The notes under the pieces are model-generated. The model did no database searches and was not told the DNA's origin. It saw nothing but the letters and a program-made list of their open reading frames with translations. The translations under genes and the position numbers were made by a program. From NCBI GenBank assembly GCA_900552465.1, contig URZO01000062.1, positions 1 to 26,716 of the forward strand: a DNA stretch of 26,716 nucleotides, given 5' to 3'. This DNA comes from an uncultured Parabacteroides sp. (GTDB lineage: Bacteria > Bacteroidota > Bacteroidia > Bacteroidales > Tannerellaceae). The stretch's first letter is position 1; the number at the start of each line of letters is the position of its first letter. Positions 16,764 through 24,349 of the stretch are shown piece by piece.

Positions 16764-17576
16764 ATGAAACACATTCTTTTACTACTCCTTTCTCTTTTTG
16801 CCCCGGTGGTCTGGGCGCAGCAAGCGGAACAATTCAAGCTCTGGCCGGATAAGCCGGAAGCCGGTGAAGCGGAAATATTTGTTTATCATCCGGCAAAGAG
16901 CGGGAAGGCGGCACCGGCGGTCTTGATCTGTCCCGGAGGCGGATATGTCGGGCTGGCGATGGATCATGAAGGGCACGATATGGCGAAGTGGTATGCTTCG
17001 AACGGATTTGTGGCCGTCGTTCTGAAGTACCGGATGCCGAAAGGCGTGCATACGGTTCCGTTGAGTGATGCCGAGAAGGCGATGTCTGTGATCAGGGGGA
17101 ATGCGGCCAAATGGAATATAGATACCCATAGGGTTGGAGTTATCGGCTCGTCTGCCGGCGGACATCTGGCCGCTTCGCTCAGTACGTTGGCTGCGGATGC
17201 CAACCGGCCGGACTTTGCCATCCTCTATTATCCGGTGATCAGTTTTGACAAGATGAATACGCACGGCGGTTCTAAAAAGAACCTGTTGGGGGATGATATA
17301 GACAATCAAGCACTGATTGACCGCTACTCGTTGCAGAAACAGGTGGACGATAAGACGCCGAAAACATTGCTGCTGCTGAGTGATGACGATAAGACCGTTC
17401 CGCCGTTGAACTCTATCCTTTATTATACGGCTTTGAACGAACATCATATTCCGGCTTCCCTCTATATGTTCCCCGACGGAGGACACGGATGGGGTTTCCG
17501 GTATGACTTTACCTATTACCAGGAAGTGAAAGACCTGATACGTAAATGGCTTAAGCATATACAAATCACCGATTAG
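16764..17576 (+). CDS. Exported alpha/beta-hydrolase esterase
   Basis: This 270-residue protein has a Sec signal peptide (KHILLLLLSLFAPVVWAQ). The alpha/beta-hydrolase fold shows every catalytic landmark: an oxyanion-hole strand LICPGGGY (residues about 54-61), the nucleophile elbow GSSAGG with Ser130, an acid region SDDDKTVPP (Asp207-209) and a catalytic His at about 241 in GGHGWG. Proteins of this type from Bacteroidetes PULs are often acetyl- or feruloyl-ester hydrolases acting on plant polysaccharides, but the exact ester cannot be told here. It opens a three-gene unit: the TIM-barrel gene follows after 34 bases and the GH43 gene after that. Its G+C content is clearly higher than that of the upstream block. 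It may serve the same PUL, or be an older resident next to an acquired insert. Confidence 0.88.
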   Translation: MKHILLLLLSLFAPVVWAQQAEQFKLWPDKPEAGEAEIFVYHPAKSGKAAPAVLICPGGGYVGLAMDHEGHDMAKWYASNGFVAVVLKYRMPKGVHTVPLSDAEKAMSVIRGNAAKWNIDTHRVGVIGSSAGGHLAASLSTLAADANRPDFAILYYPVISFDKMNTHGGSKKNLLGDDIDNQALIDRYSLQKQVDDKTPKTLLLLSDDDKTVPPLNSILYYTALNEHHIPASLYMFPDGGHGWGFRYDFTYYQEVKDLIRKWLKHIQITD

Positions 17577-17610
17577 TCTATAGAATTATCAACTAAAGAA
17601 CAAGAATAGT

Positions 17611-18495
17611 ATGAAAAACATTTCAAGAAGAACTGCGATCAAGACAGTATTGGCGGGAAGTGCGGCAATGGCCGTATCCGGTATCGAAGCATCTGCTCCG
17701 GCAAAGAAAAAGAAAGTGGAGAAACCCGAACCGCTGAAAGGCAATATCCGCCATTCCGTGAGTAAATGGTGTTTCGGCAGCTATCCCCTGGATGAATTCT
17801 GTGACATTTGTAAGAATATAGGGATCGAATCGATCGAACTGCTCGACCCGCAGGACTGGCCTGTTGTGCAGAAGCATGGTCTGACTGTTGCCATGTGCCA
17901 GGGTGCTGGCTTAGGCATCGACCGCGGCTTCAACGATCCGAAACTGCACGACGAACTGGTAGCCAGCTACGAAAAGGTGATTCCGATGGTGGCCGAGGCA
18001 GGGCTGACCAATCTGATCTGTTTCTCCGGACGCCGCAACGGCCTGACCGACCTGCAAGGATGGGAAAACTGCGCGCAAGGCTTGAAACGCCTGATGCCGT
18101 TAGCTGAGAAACACAATGTCGTGCTGACGATGGAGCTTCTCAATAGCGTAGGGCATAAGGATTACCAATGCGATCATACGATTTGGGGCGTCGAGCTGTG
18201 CCGTCGTGTCGGTTCTCCCAACTTCAAGCTGCTGTATGATATTTACCACATGCAGATTATGGAAGGGAACATCATCGAGAACATCCGCAAATATCACGAA
18301 TACTTCTCCCATATTCATACCGGAGGCAATCCCGGACGTGCGGAGATCGACGAAACGCAAGAACTCTACTATCCCGCCATCATGAAGGCGGTTGTGGAGA
18401 GCGGTTACAAGGGCTTCGTCGGACAGGAGTTTGTTCCGAAGCAGGAAGATAAGATCGCTTCGCTCGAAAAGTGTATCCGTATCTGCGATGTATAA
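17611..18495 (+). CDS. Tat-exported hydroxypyruvate isomerase-like TIM-barrel protein
   Basis: This 294-residue protein has a twin-arginine signal (SRRTAIKTVLAGSAAM), a Lys-rich linker and a xylose-isomerase-like TIM barrel most similar to hydroxypyruvate isomerases. Motifs are FSGRRNGLTDLQGWENC, TMELLNS, LLYDIYHMQIMEGN, HIHTGGNPGR and GFVGQEF. Glu175, Asp210, His236 and Glu273 lie at about the spacing of the metal ligands in hydroxypyruvate isomerase. Export is odd for an enzyme of cytoplasmic hydroxypyruvate metabolism, so a periplasmic sugar isomerase, epimerase or lyase is more likely. Members of this superfamily act as metal-dependent lyases on 3-keto-glycosides, which makes the nearby Gfo/Idh genes relevant. 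The GH43 gene starts 10 bases after this stop. The fold is certain; the substrate is not. Confidence 0.85.
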   Translation: MKNISRRTAIKTVLAGSAAMAVSGIEASAPAKKKKVEKPEPLKGNIRHSVSKWCFGSYPLDEFCDICKNIGIESIELLDPQDWPVVQKHGLTVAMCQGAGLGIDRGFNDPKLHDELVASYEKVIPMVAEAGLTNLICFSGRRNGLTDLQGWENCAQGLKRLMPLAEKHNVVLTMELLNSVGHKDYQCDHTIWGVELCRRVGSPNFKLLYDIYHMQIMEGNIIENIRKYHEYFSHIHTGGNPGRAEIDETQELYYPAIMKAVVESGYKGFVGQEFVPKQEDKIASLEKCIRICDV

Positions 18496-18505
18496 GCGAC
18501 TGGAG

Positions 18506-19636
18506 ATGAAAAGAACTGCTATCTATCCCCTGTTGCTGATCTTCGCCCTGTGCGGATGCAAAGGGAAGACAGACACTGCTTCGGTGGAGAACGCCTTCAG
18601 GGCCGGAGAAATCTGGCCGGACAATAACGGCGTGCATATCAATGCCCACGGAGGTGGAATGTTGCAGCAGGGAGATACGTACTATTGGTTTGGTGAACAT
18701 AAGACGGAAGGTGAAGCAGGTAACCGGGCTTTGGTCGGCGTGCATTGCTATTCTTCCAAGGACCTGTATAACTGGAAAGACGAGGGAATCGCTTTATCCG
18801 TCTCGGAAGATGAATCCAGCCCGATTGTAAAAGGCTGTATCCTGGAACGTCCGAAGGTAATCTTTAATAAGAAGACTGGTAAGTATGTGATGTGGTTCCA
18901 CCTCGAACCGAAAGGTGCGGGCTATGCGGGAGCCAAGAGCGGCGTTGCCGTGAGCGACAAGGTCACGGGGCCTTACACGCTGCTTTCCGCCGACCGTCCG
19001 AATGCCGGTTTCTGGCCGAAGAACGTGCTGGATATCCATAAAGGCAAGGTGCCCGAAGAGGCAAAGAACGGTTTCGGTGGCGGCGACCTGCCTGCGCATC
19101 CCGATACGCTGAACCTGCTGGGCCGTGACTTCGAGAGCGGACAGATGGCACGCGATATGAACCTGTTTGTGGACGATGATGGGAAGGCTTATCATATCTA
19201 TGCTTCGGAGGATAACAGCACGCTGCATATTTCCGAACTGACGGACGATTATACGGCCTGTTCCGGCAACTACGCCCGCTTCTTTGTCGGTCGTTTTATG
19301 GAAGCGCCTGCCATGTTCAAGAAAGACGGCAAGTATTACCTGATCATGTCCGGCTGCACCGGTTGGGCACCGAACCCGGGACGTTCCGCTGTCGCTTCCT
19401 CTATCTGGGGACCTTGGGAAGAGCTGGCCAATCCCTTTGTGGGAGCCGATTCGGAAACCTCTTTCCATTCGCAGAGCACATACGTGCTGCCTGTTCCCGG
19501 AAAACCCGGACAGTTCATCTACATGGGCGACCGCTGGACACCCCAAAATGCCATAGACGGCCGCTACATCTGGCTCCCTATCCACTTCGAAGGCGATCAG
19601 CCTGTTATCGAATGGAAGGATAGCTGGAAATATTAG
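18506..19636 (+). CDS. GH43-family glycoside hydrolase, lipoprotein
   Basis: This 376-residue protein is started at the ATG at 18506, which gives a lipoprotein signal (KRTAIYPLLLIFALCGC, Cys18). An in-frame ATG at 18488 would overlap the previous stop. The mature part is a five-bladed beta-propeller of the GH43 type. It contains IWPDNNGVHINAHGGG and TYYWFGEH early on, ILERPKVIFN (Glu114), RDMNLFVDDDGKAYHIYASED (Glu236 near the end) and MEAPAMFKKDGKYYLIMSGC (Glu266). The AHGGG and YYWFGE motifs resemble GH43 subfamilies 24 and 34, which include exo-beta-1,3-galactanases and related galactosidases and arabinosidases. Some members lack the classical general-base Asp. Substrate is therefore a guess between galactose and arabinose linkages. 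It ends the esterase/TIM-barrel unit. Confidence 0.85.
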   Translation: MKRTAIYPLLLIFALCGCKGKTDTASVENAFRAGEIWPDNNGVHINAHGGGMLQQGDTYYWFGEHKTEGEAGNRALVGVHCYSSKDLYNWKDEGIALSVSEDESSPIVKGCILERPKVIFNKKTGKYVMWFHLEPKGAGYAGAKSGVAVSDKVTGPYTLLSADRPNAGFWPKNVLDIHKGKVPEEAKNGFGGGDLPAHPDTLNLLGRDFESGQMARDMNLFVDDDGKAYHIYASEDNSTLHISELTDDYTACSGNYARFFVGRFMEAPAMFKKDGKYYLIMSGCTGWAPNPGRSAVASSIWGPWEELANPFVGADSETSFHSQSTYVLPVPGKPGQFIYMGDRWTPQNAIDGRYIWLPIHFEGDQPVIEWKDSWKY

Positions 19637-19646
19637 ATATGTTTTG

Positions 19647-19685
19647 TGCGGCTGCATTCAAACTTTCACTACTTTTGCAGCCGCA
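19647..19685. promoter_or_regulatory. Perfect inverted repeat around the YitT-gene promoter
   Basis: TGCGGCTGCA (19647-19656) and TGCAGCCGCA (19676-19685) are perfect 10-bp inverted copies separated by 19 bases. The right arm overlaps the end of the -7 element at 19670-19677. No T-run follows on either strand, so a terminator is unlikely. An operator for a dimeric regulator is a better fit; a weak stem-loop ending the GH43 transcript is the alternative. Confidence 0.5.
19670..19677 (+). promoter_or_regulatory. -7 promoter element of the YitT-family gene
   Basis: TACTTTTG followed by CAGCC is an exact match to the Bacteroidetes -7 consensus TAnnTTTG. It lies 22 bases before the start codon at 19700. 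TTTG at 19643-19646 could be the -33 element, though the 23-base gap is a little long. Confidence 0.6.
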
Positions 19686-19699
19686 TAAAACAAACAAGA

Positions 19700-20596
19700 A
19701 TGAAACCAACATTGTCAATTAAGTCTAACCCTTTTTCGGTTAGAGAGTTAAAGGATTACCTGGGCATTGCCTTAGGTATGATTTTGTACGGTATAGGATG
19801 GACCGTTTTCCTGTTGCCGAACGATTTGCCATCGGGAGCGGTTCCGGGTATCGCCTCTATTATTTACTGGGGGACGGGGTTGCCTGTACAGTACACTTAC
19901 TTTGCCATTAACGGCTTTTTGCTGTTGCTTTCGTTGAAGATCTTAGGATGGAAGTTCAGTGTGAAGACAGTGTTTGCGGTTTTTGTTCTGACGTTCTTCC
20001 TTTCCGTGATACAGCAATTGACTGCCGGACTCCAACTGTTGCAGAACCAGCCTTTTATGGCCTGTATCCTGGGTGCTATCTTTTGTGGTGGCGGTATCGG
20101 TGTCGCTTTCGCGTCGAACGGCAGCACGGGCGGGACGGATATCATTGCGGCGATCGTCAACAAATACCGGGATGTCAGCCTGGGACGTATGATTATGTTC
20201 TGCGATATGATTATTATTGCATCCAGTTATTTTGTGTTGCACGATTTAGAGAAGGTGGTTTATGGGTATGTGACGCTGTTTGTCACCGGCTATATGATCG
20301 ACCAGGTGGTTAACAGTTCCCGCCAGTCGGTCCAGTTCTTTATCATTTCCAATAGATATGAAGAGATCGGAAGGGAGATCAATGCCTTGCATCGTGGCGT
20401 GACTGTGATCGACGGAACAGGGCTTTATACGGGGAAATCGGTAAAAATGATGTTCGTGTTGGCTAAAAAGAGCCAGTCTAATACGATCTTTCAGATCATC
20501 AATGATATCGACCCACGGGCCTTTATCTCCCAGAGCGCCGTTATCGGTGTGTATGGCGAAGGCTTCGACCATTTGAAAGTAAAGAGTAAATCATAA
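19700..20596 (+). CDS. YitT-family membrane protein (DUF161/DUF2179)
   Basis: This 298-residue integral membrane protein starts at the ATG at 19700, 22 bases after a consensus -7 element; an earlier in-frame start at 19646 would include promoter DNA. The N-terminal part has several hydrophobic segments, beginning with IALGMILYGIGWTVFLLPND and followed by ASIIYWGTGLPV and FLLLLSLKILGWKF. SNGSTGGTDIIAAIVNKY is characteristic of the YitT family. The last third is a soluble DUF2179 domain (HRGVTVIDGTGLYTGKSVKM and IDPRAFISQSAVIGVYGEGF). Family members are widespread inner-membrane proteins, probably transporters, without a firmly assigned substrate. It appears to be transcribed alone, with its own promoter and a strong terminator downstream. 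Confidence 0.93.
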   Translation: MKPTLSIKSNPFSVRELKDYLGIALGMILYGIGWTVFLLPNDLPSGAVPGIASIIYWGTGLPVQYTYFAINGFLLLLSLKILGWKFSVKTVFAVFVLTFFLSVIQQLTAGLQLLQNQPFMACILGAIFCGGGIGVAFASNGSTGGTDIIAAIVNKYRDVSLGRMIMFCDMIIIASSYFVLHDLEKVVYGYVTLFVTGYMIDQVVNSSRQSVQFFIISNRYEEIGREINALHRGVTVIDGTGLYTGKSVKMMFVLAKKSQSNTIFQIINDIDPRAFISQSAVIGVYGEGFDHLKVKSKS

Positions 20597-20620
20597 ATTG
20601 ACAGATTGTCAAAAAGTCAG

Positions 20621-20670
20621 ATCCGGCAGGGTTCCTTTTGCGTGTGGCAAGGGATCTGCCGGATTTTTTT
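20621..20670 (+). terminator. Rho-independent terminator after the YitT-family gene
   Basis: ATCCGGCAG (20621-20629) pairs perfectly with CTGCCGGAT (20656-20664), and a run of seven T follows immediately. The 26-base loop contains a further small inverted repeat. This is a clear intrinsic terminator for plus-strand transcription, 25 bases after the stop codon. Confidence 0.9.
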
Positions 20671-20948
20671 GTACAATCGATTCTCGCGGACTTAAGGTTT
20701 GACATTCTGCCATCGGGATAGAAGAAAGGGTATCATTTCGCTTCGGGGAACGGTTTTCATAGCCATGCGGTTGGAAGGCGTGATAATTATCTGTCGTGAT
20801 CTCCGGCAAAATGATAATCCGGAAAGGACTGTCGGGAGAGGCCTTCCAGAGAAAACAACACGGTTACAGTCGCTTATTTCTCTGAAAATAGTGACTTCTT
20901 AGCATAAAAGCAATGGCTTTTGGATGTAAAAGAGGGTACTTTCGGGGG
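20671..20948. other. Gene-free stretch, nothing recognised
   Basis: This first part of the 739-base gap between the YitT and M16 genes has no convincing gene. A 67-codon open frame at 20699-20902 has no recognisable protein features, no start context and a composition unlike its neighbours. The last 60 bases may be decayed units of the adjacent 22-bp array, since TAAAAG or TGAAAAT recurs at 22-base steps from about 20882. Confidence 0.6.
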
Positions 20949-21080
20949 AAAAAGTGCTTATGTTTGTGGGAAAAAGTGCCTACCTTTTGGCAAATAGGTC
21001 GGCATGAAATGGTAAATGGGTCGGCATGTAACCGGAAATGGGTCTGCATGCAGCGGGAATTGCCTGCCGGGGGAGGTTGA
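20949..21080. repeat. Degenerate 22-bp (11 + 11) tandem array
   Basis: Six 22-bp units begin at 20949, 20971, 20993, 21015, 21037 and 21059. The fourth and fifth are closest, both starting AATGGGTC. Within each unit a five-base core recurs every 11 bases from 20955: TGCTT, GTGGG, TGCCT, TGGCA, TCGGC, TGGTA, TCGGC, CCGGA, TCTGC, CGGGA, TGCCG. The TGCC-like and GG-rich cores alternate in the same order as in the array at 3464-3584, so this looks like a decayed or diverged relative of it. Confidence 0.75.
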
Positions 21081-21192
21081 AAGGGATGCTTGGGTAAGAA
21101 GTTGTGTTAGCGGTGGCGCTGAAATTTGGATAATATGATAGTAAAAGGATAGTTGTTATTCCTTTTTGATAATAGCAAAAGAAATAACAGAC

Positions 21193-21305
21193 TTTGTAGG
21201 GGCAGTTCGCGAACTGCCCTCTTTGTTGTGTGAAACAGAGGTGTTTGCCCGTTATCTGTTGTTGTATTGTTAGGGGAGGGCGGTTCGCGAACCGCCCCTA
21301 CGAAA
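21193..21305. mobile_element. MITE-like element with palindromic terminal inverted repeats
   Basis: The left end (21193-21221) and the reverse complement of the right end (21276-21305) are nearly identical over about 29 bases; they differ by an extra C and an A/G change. Each end contains a perfect 20-bp palindrome centred on TTCGCGAA (21200-21219 and 21278-21297), differing in one symmetrical base pair. About 54 bases with no coding capacity lie between. The layout suggests a small non-autonomous interspersed repeat. It lies 30 bases past the end of the M16 gene, so its hairpins could also end that transcript. Confidence 0.65.
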
Positions 21306-21335
21306 TCCCTGTTTTTATGCCGGCGTCTTGTTGTG

Positions 21336-24152
21336 TTACGGTTCCATGACCACCTCGATCCGGTTACCCTGTCCGATCAACTTCTTGGCGAATGCCTGGA
21401 TCTTGGCGGGGGTGATGCCTTGCAGTGTTTCGACATATTGCGTTTCGCCGTTGAATCCGCGGAAATAGTAATTGTCTAATGTCGTTAGCCAGTAAACGTT
21501 TTCCTGCAGGTTCTCGGCATGCCGTTTCAGGATATTGTCCTGGCTCTTCTTGAAATCTTCTTCGCGCGGACCGGACTCGGTGATGTTTGCCAACTCGGTG
21601 CGGACGATCTCGTTCATCCTTTCCCGTTTGGCCGGGTCCGTATCGAAATAGGCCTGCAGGAAGGTTTGTCCTTCCGGGAAGGAGGATATTTGTGCGGAAG
21701 TCTGTACGCCGTAGGTGCCGCCTTCGTCTTCGCGTACCTTTTCCATATACACGAGGTCGAGGATTTGCTTCAGCATGGTGGCCGTCTGGAGGTTTTCCAG
21801 GTTGTAATCCATTTGTCCGGACCAGAAGTTGACAACCGATGCTTTCGGTGTCTCTAACTGACGCTTGAAGATATTCGTGTACTCGCCTTTGCGGATGGCC
21901 GGGACTTCGGCGGGATTGCCTTTCTCGACGCGTCCTTTGGCGGGCAGCGTTGCCAGGTATTGTTCGATGTAGGGGCGGATGCTGTCCATATCGATGTTCC
22001 CGACAAATGTAAAGACGAAGTCGGAAGCGTCTGCAAACCGTTCCTTGTACATCTCCATAATGCGCGGGTAACTGATGTTACGGAAGTCGTCAGCCGTGAT
22101 GCGGGCGGCACGCGGGTTATTCTTGTAAATGGCCTCTGTCAGCGTGTCGCTGAATGCGACCATCGGGTTCAATTGCAGGTTCTTCAACTGTGCGATCATA
22201 CGGCCTTCGAAAGAGGTGTAAGCCTCTTCGTCCATGCGCGGCGCCGTGAAATAGAGATAAACCAGTTCGAACAGCGTCTTCAGGTCGGACGGGGTGGCAT
22301 ATCCGTTTACGTTTTCCGTGTTCAGGCCGATGGAAGGGGAGCAGGAGACTTTCTTTCCCGCCAGGACCTTATTCAGGTCGGTCGCTGAGAAGTTGCCGAC
22401 TCCACCGAGTGTGATCACGTCGTTGAATACCTTCAGGTTATCGATGTCCTTTGCCCCGAACAAGGTGCTGCCGCCGGGACTGGTTGCCGTCATCAGGATT
22501 TCGTCTTTCTTGAACTCCGTATGTTTCAGTACGACTTTGATGCCGTTGCCGAGTGTAAGGACGGTTGCGCCGAATAGCGGGTCTGTTTTCGTCTCCTTGA
22601 TTCGTCCGGGGGCGGGTAGCTCAGGAATCAGCGGTTCGTTGGAAACCGTCTCCTCGTAAGGTTCGACAGGTAACTGCTGTGCCTGGATAAAGTCTTCCAG
22701 CAGTTGCGCTTCGGTCGGGTATTTCATGTCTTCCTTGTCCGGACCGGTCAGGCCGATTACAATGTTCTTGTCGCCGATCAGGCTTTCTGCGTATTCGTTA
22801 ACCTGTTCTACCGGTATTTGCGGAGCGATCCCGCTGATCAGCTGGTACTCCGTTTCGATGCCGGGAATATAACCTCCGTCGGTAAAATGGCGGACATATT
22901 CGTTGGTGAAGGAGCGGTTCTTCTGTTTGTCGCGGTCGTTGAACAGCGATTCGTATTGTTTCAGCACATTGATGCGGGCACGGTCGTATTCCGAAGCCGT
23001 GAAGCCATAGCGTTTCACCCGTTCCGTCTCCGTCACGAGTGCGTCGAACGCTCTCTTCAGGCCGCCTTCTTCTACCAGGGCGGCAACCGTGAAGGCGCCT
23101 TTTGTCTTGGCGATCATAAAGTCGCCGTCCGAAGCCTGTGCGGCGACAAAAGGAGGATCCGCCTTCTGCATCATCTCGGCGAAGCGTTCGTTTATCATTG
23201 TCTCGATTACATTTTCCATGTAATCTTTCATCAGTCCGGCGGCTGTCGCATACAGTTCGCGCGGCATCTTGTCATGCTTATAGAAGATAGAAAGGATAAT
23301 ATTGGAAGCCTCCTTGTCTTTGGCAATGGAGACAAGCGGTTTGTCGTTGTCCGCCACTTCCATGTATTCGCGCTTGGCGGGGTTGACCGGGGCCGGGATA
23401 TCGGCGAAGATGCGCTTTACGGCGGCCTCTACCTGGTCTACGTCTATATCGCCCACGATGATGATTCCCTGCAGGTCCGGACGGTACCATTTCTTATAGT
23501 AAGCCCGGAGCTCGTCCGGTTTGAAGTTGTTGATGACGTCGATTGTCCCGATCGGCATCCGGTGTGCATATTTATTATCTGGGAACATCTTCGGAAGCTG
23601 CTGTTCCCAGATGCGCGCCTGTGCGTCCTGCCGCGTGCGCCATTCCTCCCGGATCACGCCGCGTTCCTTCTCTATGGCCGTGTCTGCAAGCGTGATGAAG
23701 CCCGACCAGTCGTGCAGGATCAAGAGGCAGGAGTCGACAACGCTCTCACGTGTGACCGGAGCGTTCATGATCATATAGACCGTTTCGTCGAAACTCGTAT
23801 AAGCGTTGAAGTTCTCGCCTCCGCGCATCCCGATACTCTCGGTGAACTCGTCCATGCCATGGCCGGGGAAATTCTTGGTCCCGTCGAACGCCATGTGCTC
23901 GAGGAAGTGGGCCAATCCGCGTTGGTTTTCCTCTTCCAGGATAGAGCCGACGTTCTGGGCGATGAAGAAGTCTGCACGGTCTTTCGGCTGTGCGTTATGG
24001 CGGATATAATAGGTTAGCCCGTTATCTAACTTCCCGTATCTGACTTTCGGGTCTACGGGTAACGGCTGGAGCTGCGGTTGCTGGGCTGCCAGTTGGAGGG
24101 CGGCGAGTATCCAGAGGAGGCATCCGATGGAGAGAATCTGTCTGATCTTCAT
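21336..24152 (-). CDS. M16-family zinc metallopeptidase, exported
   Basis: This 938-residue protein starts at the Met encoded at 24152, which gives a signal peptide (KIRQILSIGCLLWILAALQL, then AAQQ); an in-frame extension upstream to 24320 lacks such a signal and crosses the promoter. The inverted zinc motif HFLEH lies at residues 82-86, and the third ligand is a Glu at about 161-163 in AIEKERGVIREEW, at the spacing of pitrilysin-type peptidases. Two M16 repeats are expected: the N-terminal half is catalytic. The C-terminal half, starting around GNGIKVVLKHTEFKKDEI, lacks HxxEH, which is normal for the family. It probably degrades peptides in the periplasm. It is transcribed alone, convergent with the YitT gene and divergent from the Gfo/Idh gene at 24350. 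Confidence 0.95.
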   Translation of the reverse strand: MKIRQILSIGCLLWILAALQLAAQQPQLQPLPVDPKVRYGKLDNGLTYYIRHNAQPKDRADFFIAQNVGSILEEENQRGLAHFLEHMAFDGTKNFPGHGMDEFTESIGMRGGENFNAYTSFDETVYMIMNAPVTRESVVDSCLLILHDWSGFITLADTAIEKERGVIREEWRTRQDAQARIWEQQLPKMFPDNKYAHRMPIGTIDVINNFKPDELRAYYKKWYRPDLQGIIIVGDIDVDQVEAAVKRIFADIPAPVNPAKREYMEVADNDKPLVSIAKDKEASNIILSIFYKHDKMPRELYATAAGLMKDYMENVIETMINERFAEMMQKADPPFVAAQASDGDFMIAKTKGAFTVAALVEEGGLKRAFDALVTETERVKRYGFTASEYDRARINVLKQYESLFNDRDKQKNRSFTNEYVRHFTDGGYIPGIETEYQLISGIAPQIPVEQVNEYAESLIGDKNIVIGLTGPDKEDMKYPTEAQLLEDFIQAQQLPVEPYEETVSNEPLIPELPAPGRIKETKTDPLFGATVLTLGNGIKVVLKHTEFKKDEILMTATSPGGSTLFGAKDIDNLKVFNDVITLGGVGNFSATDLNKVLAGKKVSCSPSIGLNTENVNGYATPSDLKTLFELVYLYFTAPRMDEEAYTSFEGRMIAQLKNLQLNPMVAFSDTLTEAIYKNNPRAARITADDFRNISYPRIMEMYKERFADASDFVFTFVGNIDMDSIRPYIEQYLATLPAKGRVEKGNPAEVPAIRKGEYTNIFKRQLETPKASVVNFWSGQMDYNLENLQTATMLKQILDLVYMEKVREDEGGTYGVQTSAQISSFPEGQTFLQAYFDTDPAKRERMNEIVRTELANITESGPREEDFKKSQDNILKRHAENLQENVYWLTTLDNYYFRGFNGETQYVETLQGITPAKIQAFAKKLIGQGNRIEVVMEP

Positions 24153-24182
24153 ATCACTTATTTTCTTATTGTCAAGAGGCGA

Positions 24183-24190
24183 CAAATGTA
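24183..24190 (-). promoter_or_regulatory. -7 promoter element of the M16 peptidase gene
   Basis: Read on the minus strand, TACATTTG matches the Bacteroidetes consensus TAnnTTTG exactly. It lies 30 bases upstream of the start codon at 24152. A TTG about 14 bases further upstream is too close to be a standard -33 element, so only the -7 half is clear. Confidence 0.55.
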
Positions 24191-24284
24191 ACAGTTTTTT
24201 ATTACAACAGACATAATATTGAAAACGTTTGCCCTTATTTAGGAAAAAACGGAAGAGAATGCTTTTCCGTATGGAAAAAATATC

Positions 24285-24292
24285 TATTTTTG
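24285..24292 (+). promoter_or_regulatory. -7 promoter element of the Gfo/Idh gene at 24350
   Basis: TATTTTTG matches TAnnTTTG and lies 57 bases before the start codon. The -33 region (about 24261-24266) is T-rich but lacks a clear TTTG. This and the minus-strand element at 24190 would give divergent transcription from the 197-base gap. Confidence 0.5.
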
Positions 24293-24349
24293 TAAGGTTG
24301 TTGTTTTTATGTGCACGCAAACATTAATAATTTATCTAATATATTTACC

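Noticed and set aside
16782..17564. 260-codon minus-strand open frame opposite the esterase gene
   Set aside because: It covers almost exactly the esterase gene, which has a signal peptide and a full catalytic triad on the plus strand.
18794..19657. 287-codon minus-strand open frame opposite the GH43 gene
   Set aside because: It is a shadow frame without family features; the plus strand carries clear GH43 motifs.
20598..20612. TTGACA-GAT-TGTCAA inverted repeat just after the YitT gene
   Set aside because: The six-base stem is short and followed by A rather than T. The strong terminator directly downstream is the likelier transcript end.
20699..20902. 67-codon plus-strand open frame in the YitT-M16 gap
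   Set aside because: It follows a terminator with no promoter or recognisable protein features and runs into the beginning of the repeat array.
20949..21080. Possible CRISPR array
   Set aside because: The 22-bp units are contiguous and degenerate, with no conserved long repeat separated by unique spacers, and no cas genes are present.
22704..24017. 437-codon plus-strand open frame opposite the M16 gene
   Set aside because: It is the antisense shadow of a G+C-rich conserved peptidase gene. The protein has no coherent domain, whereas the minus strand encodes a complete M16 enzyme.
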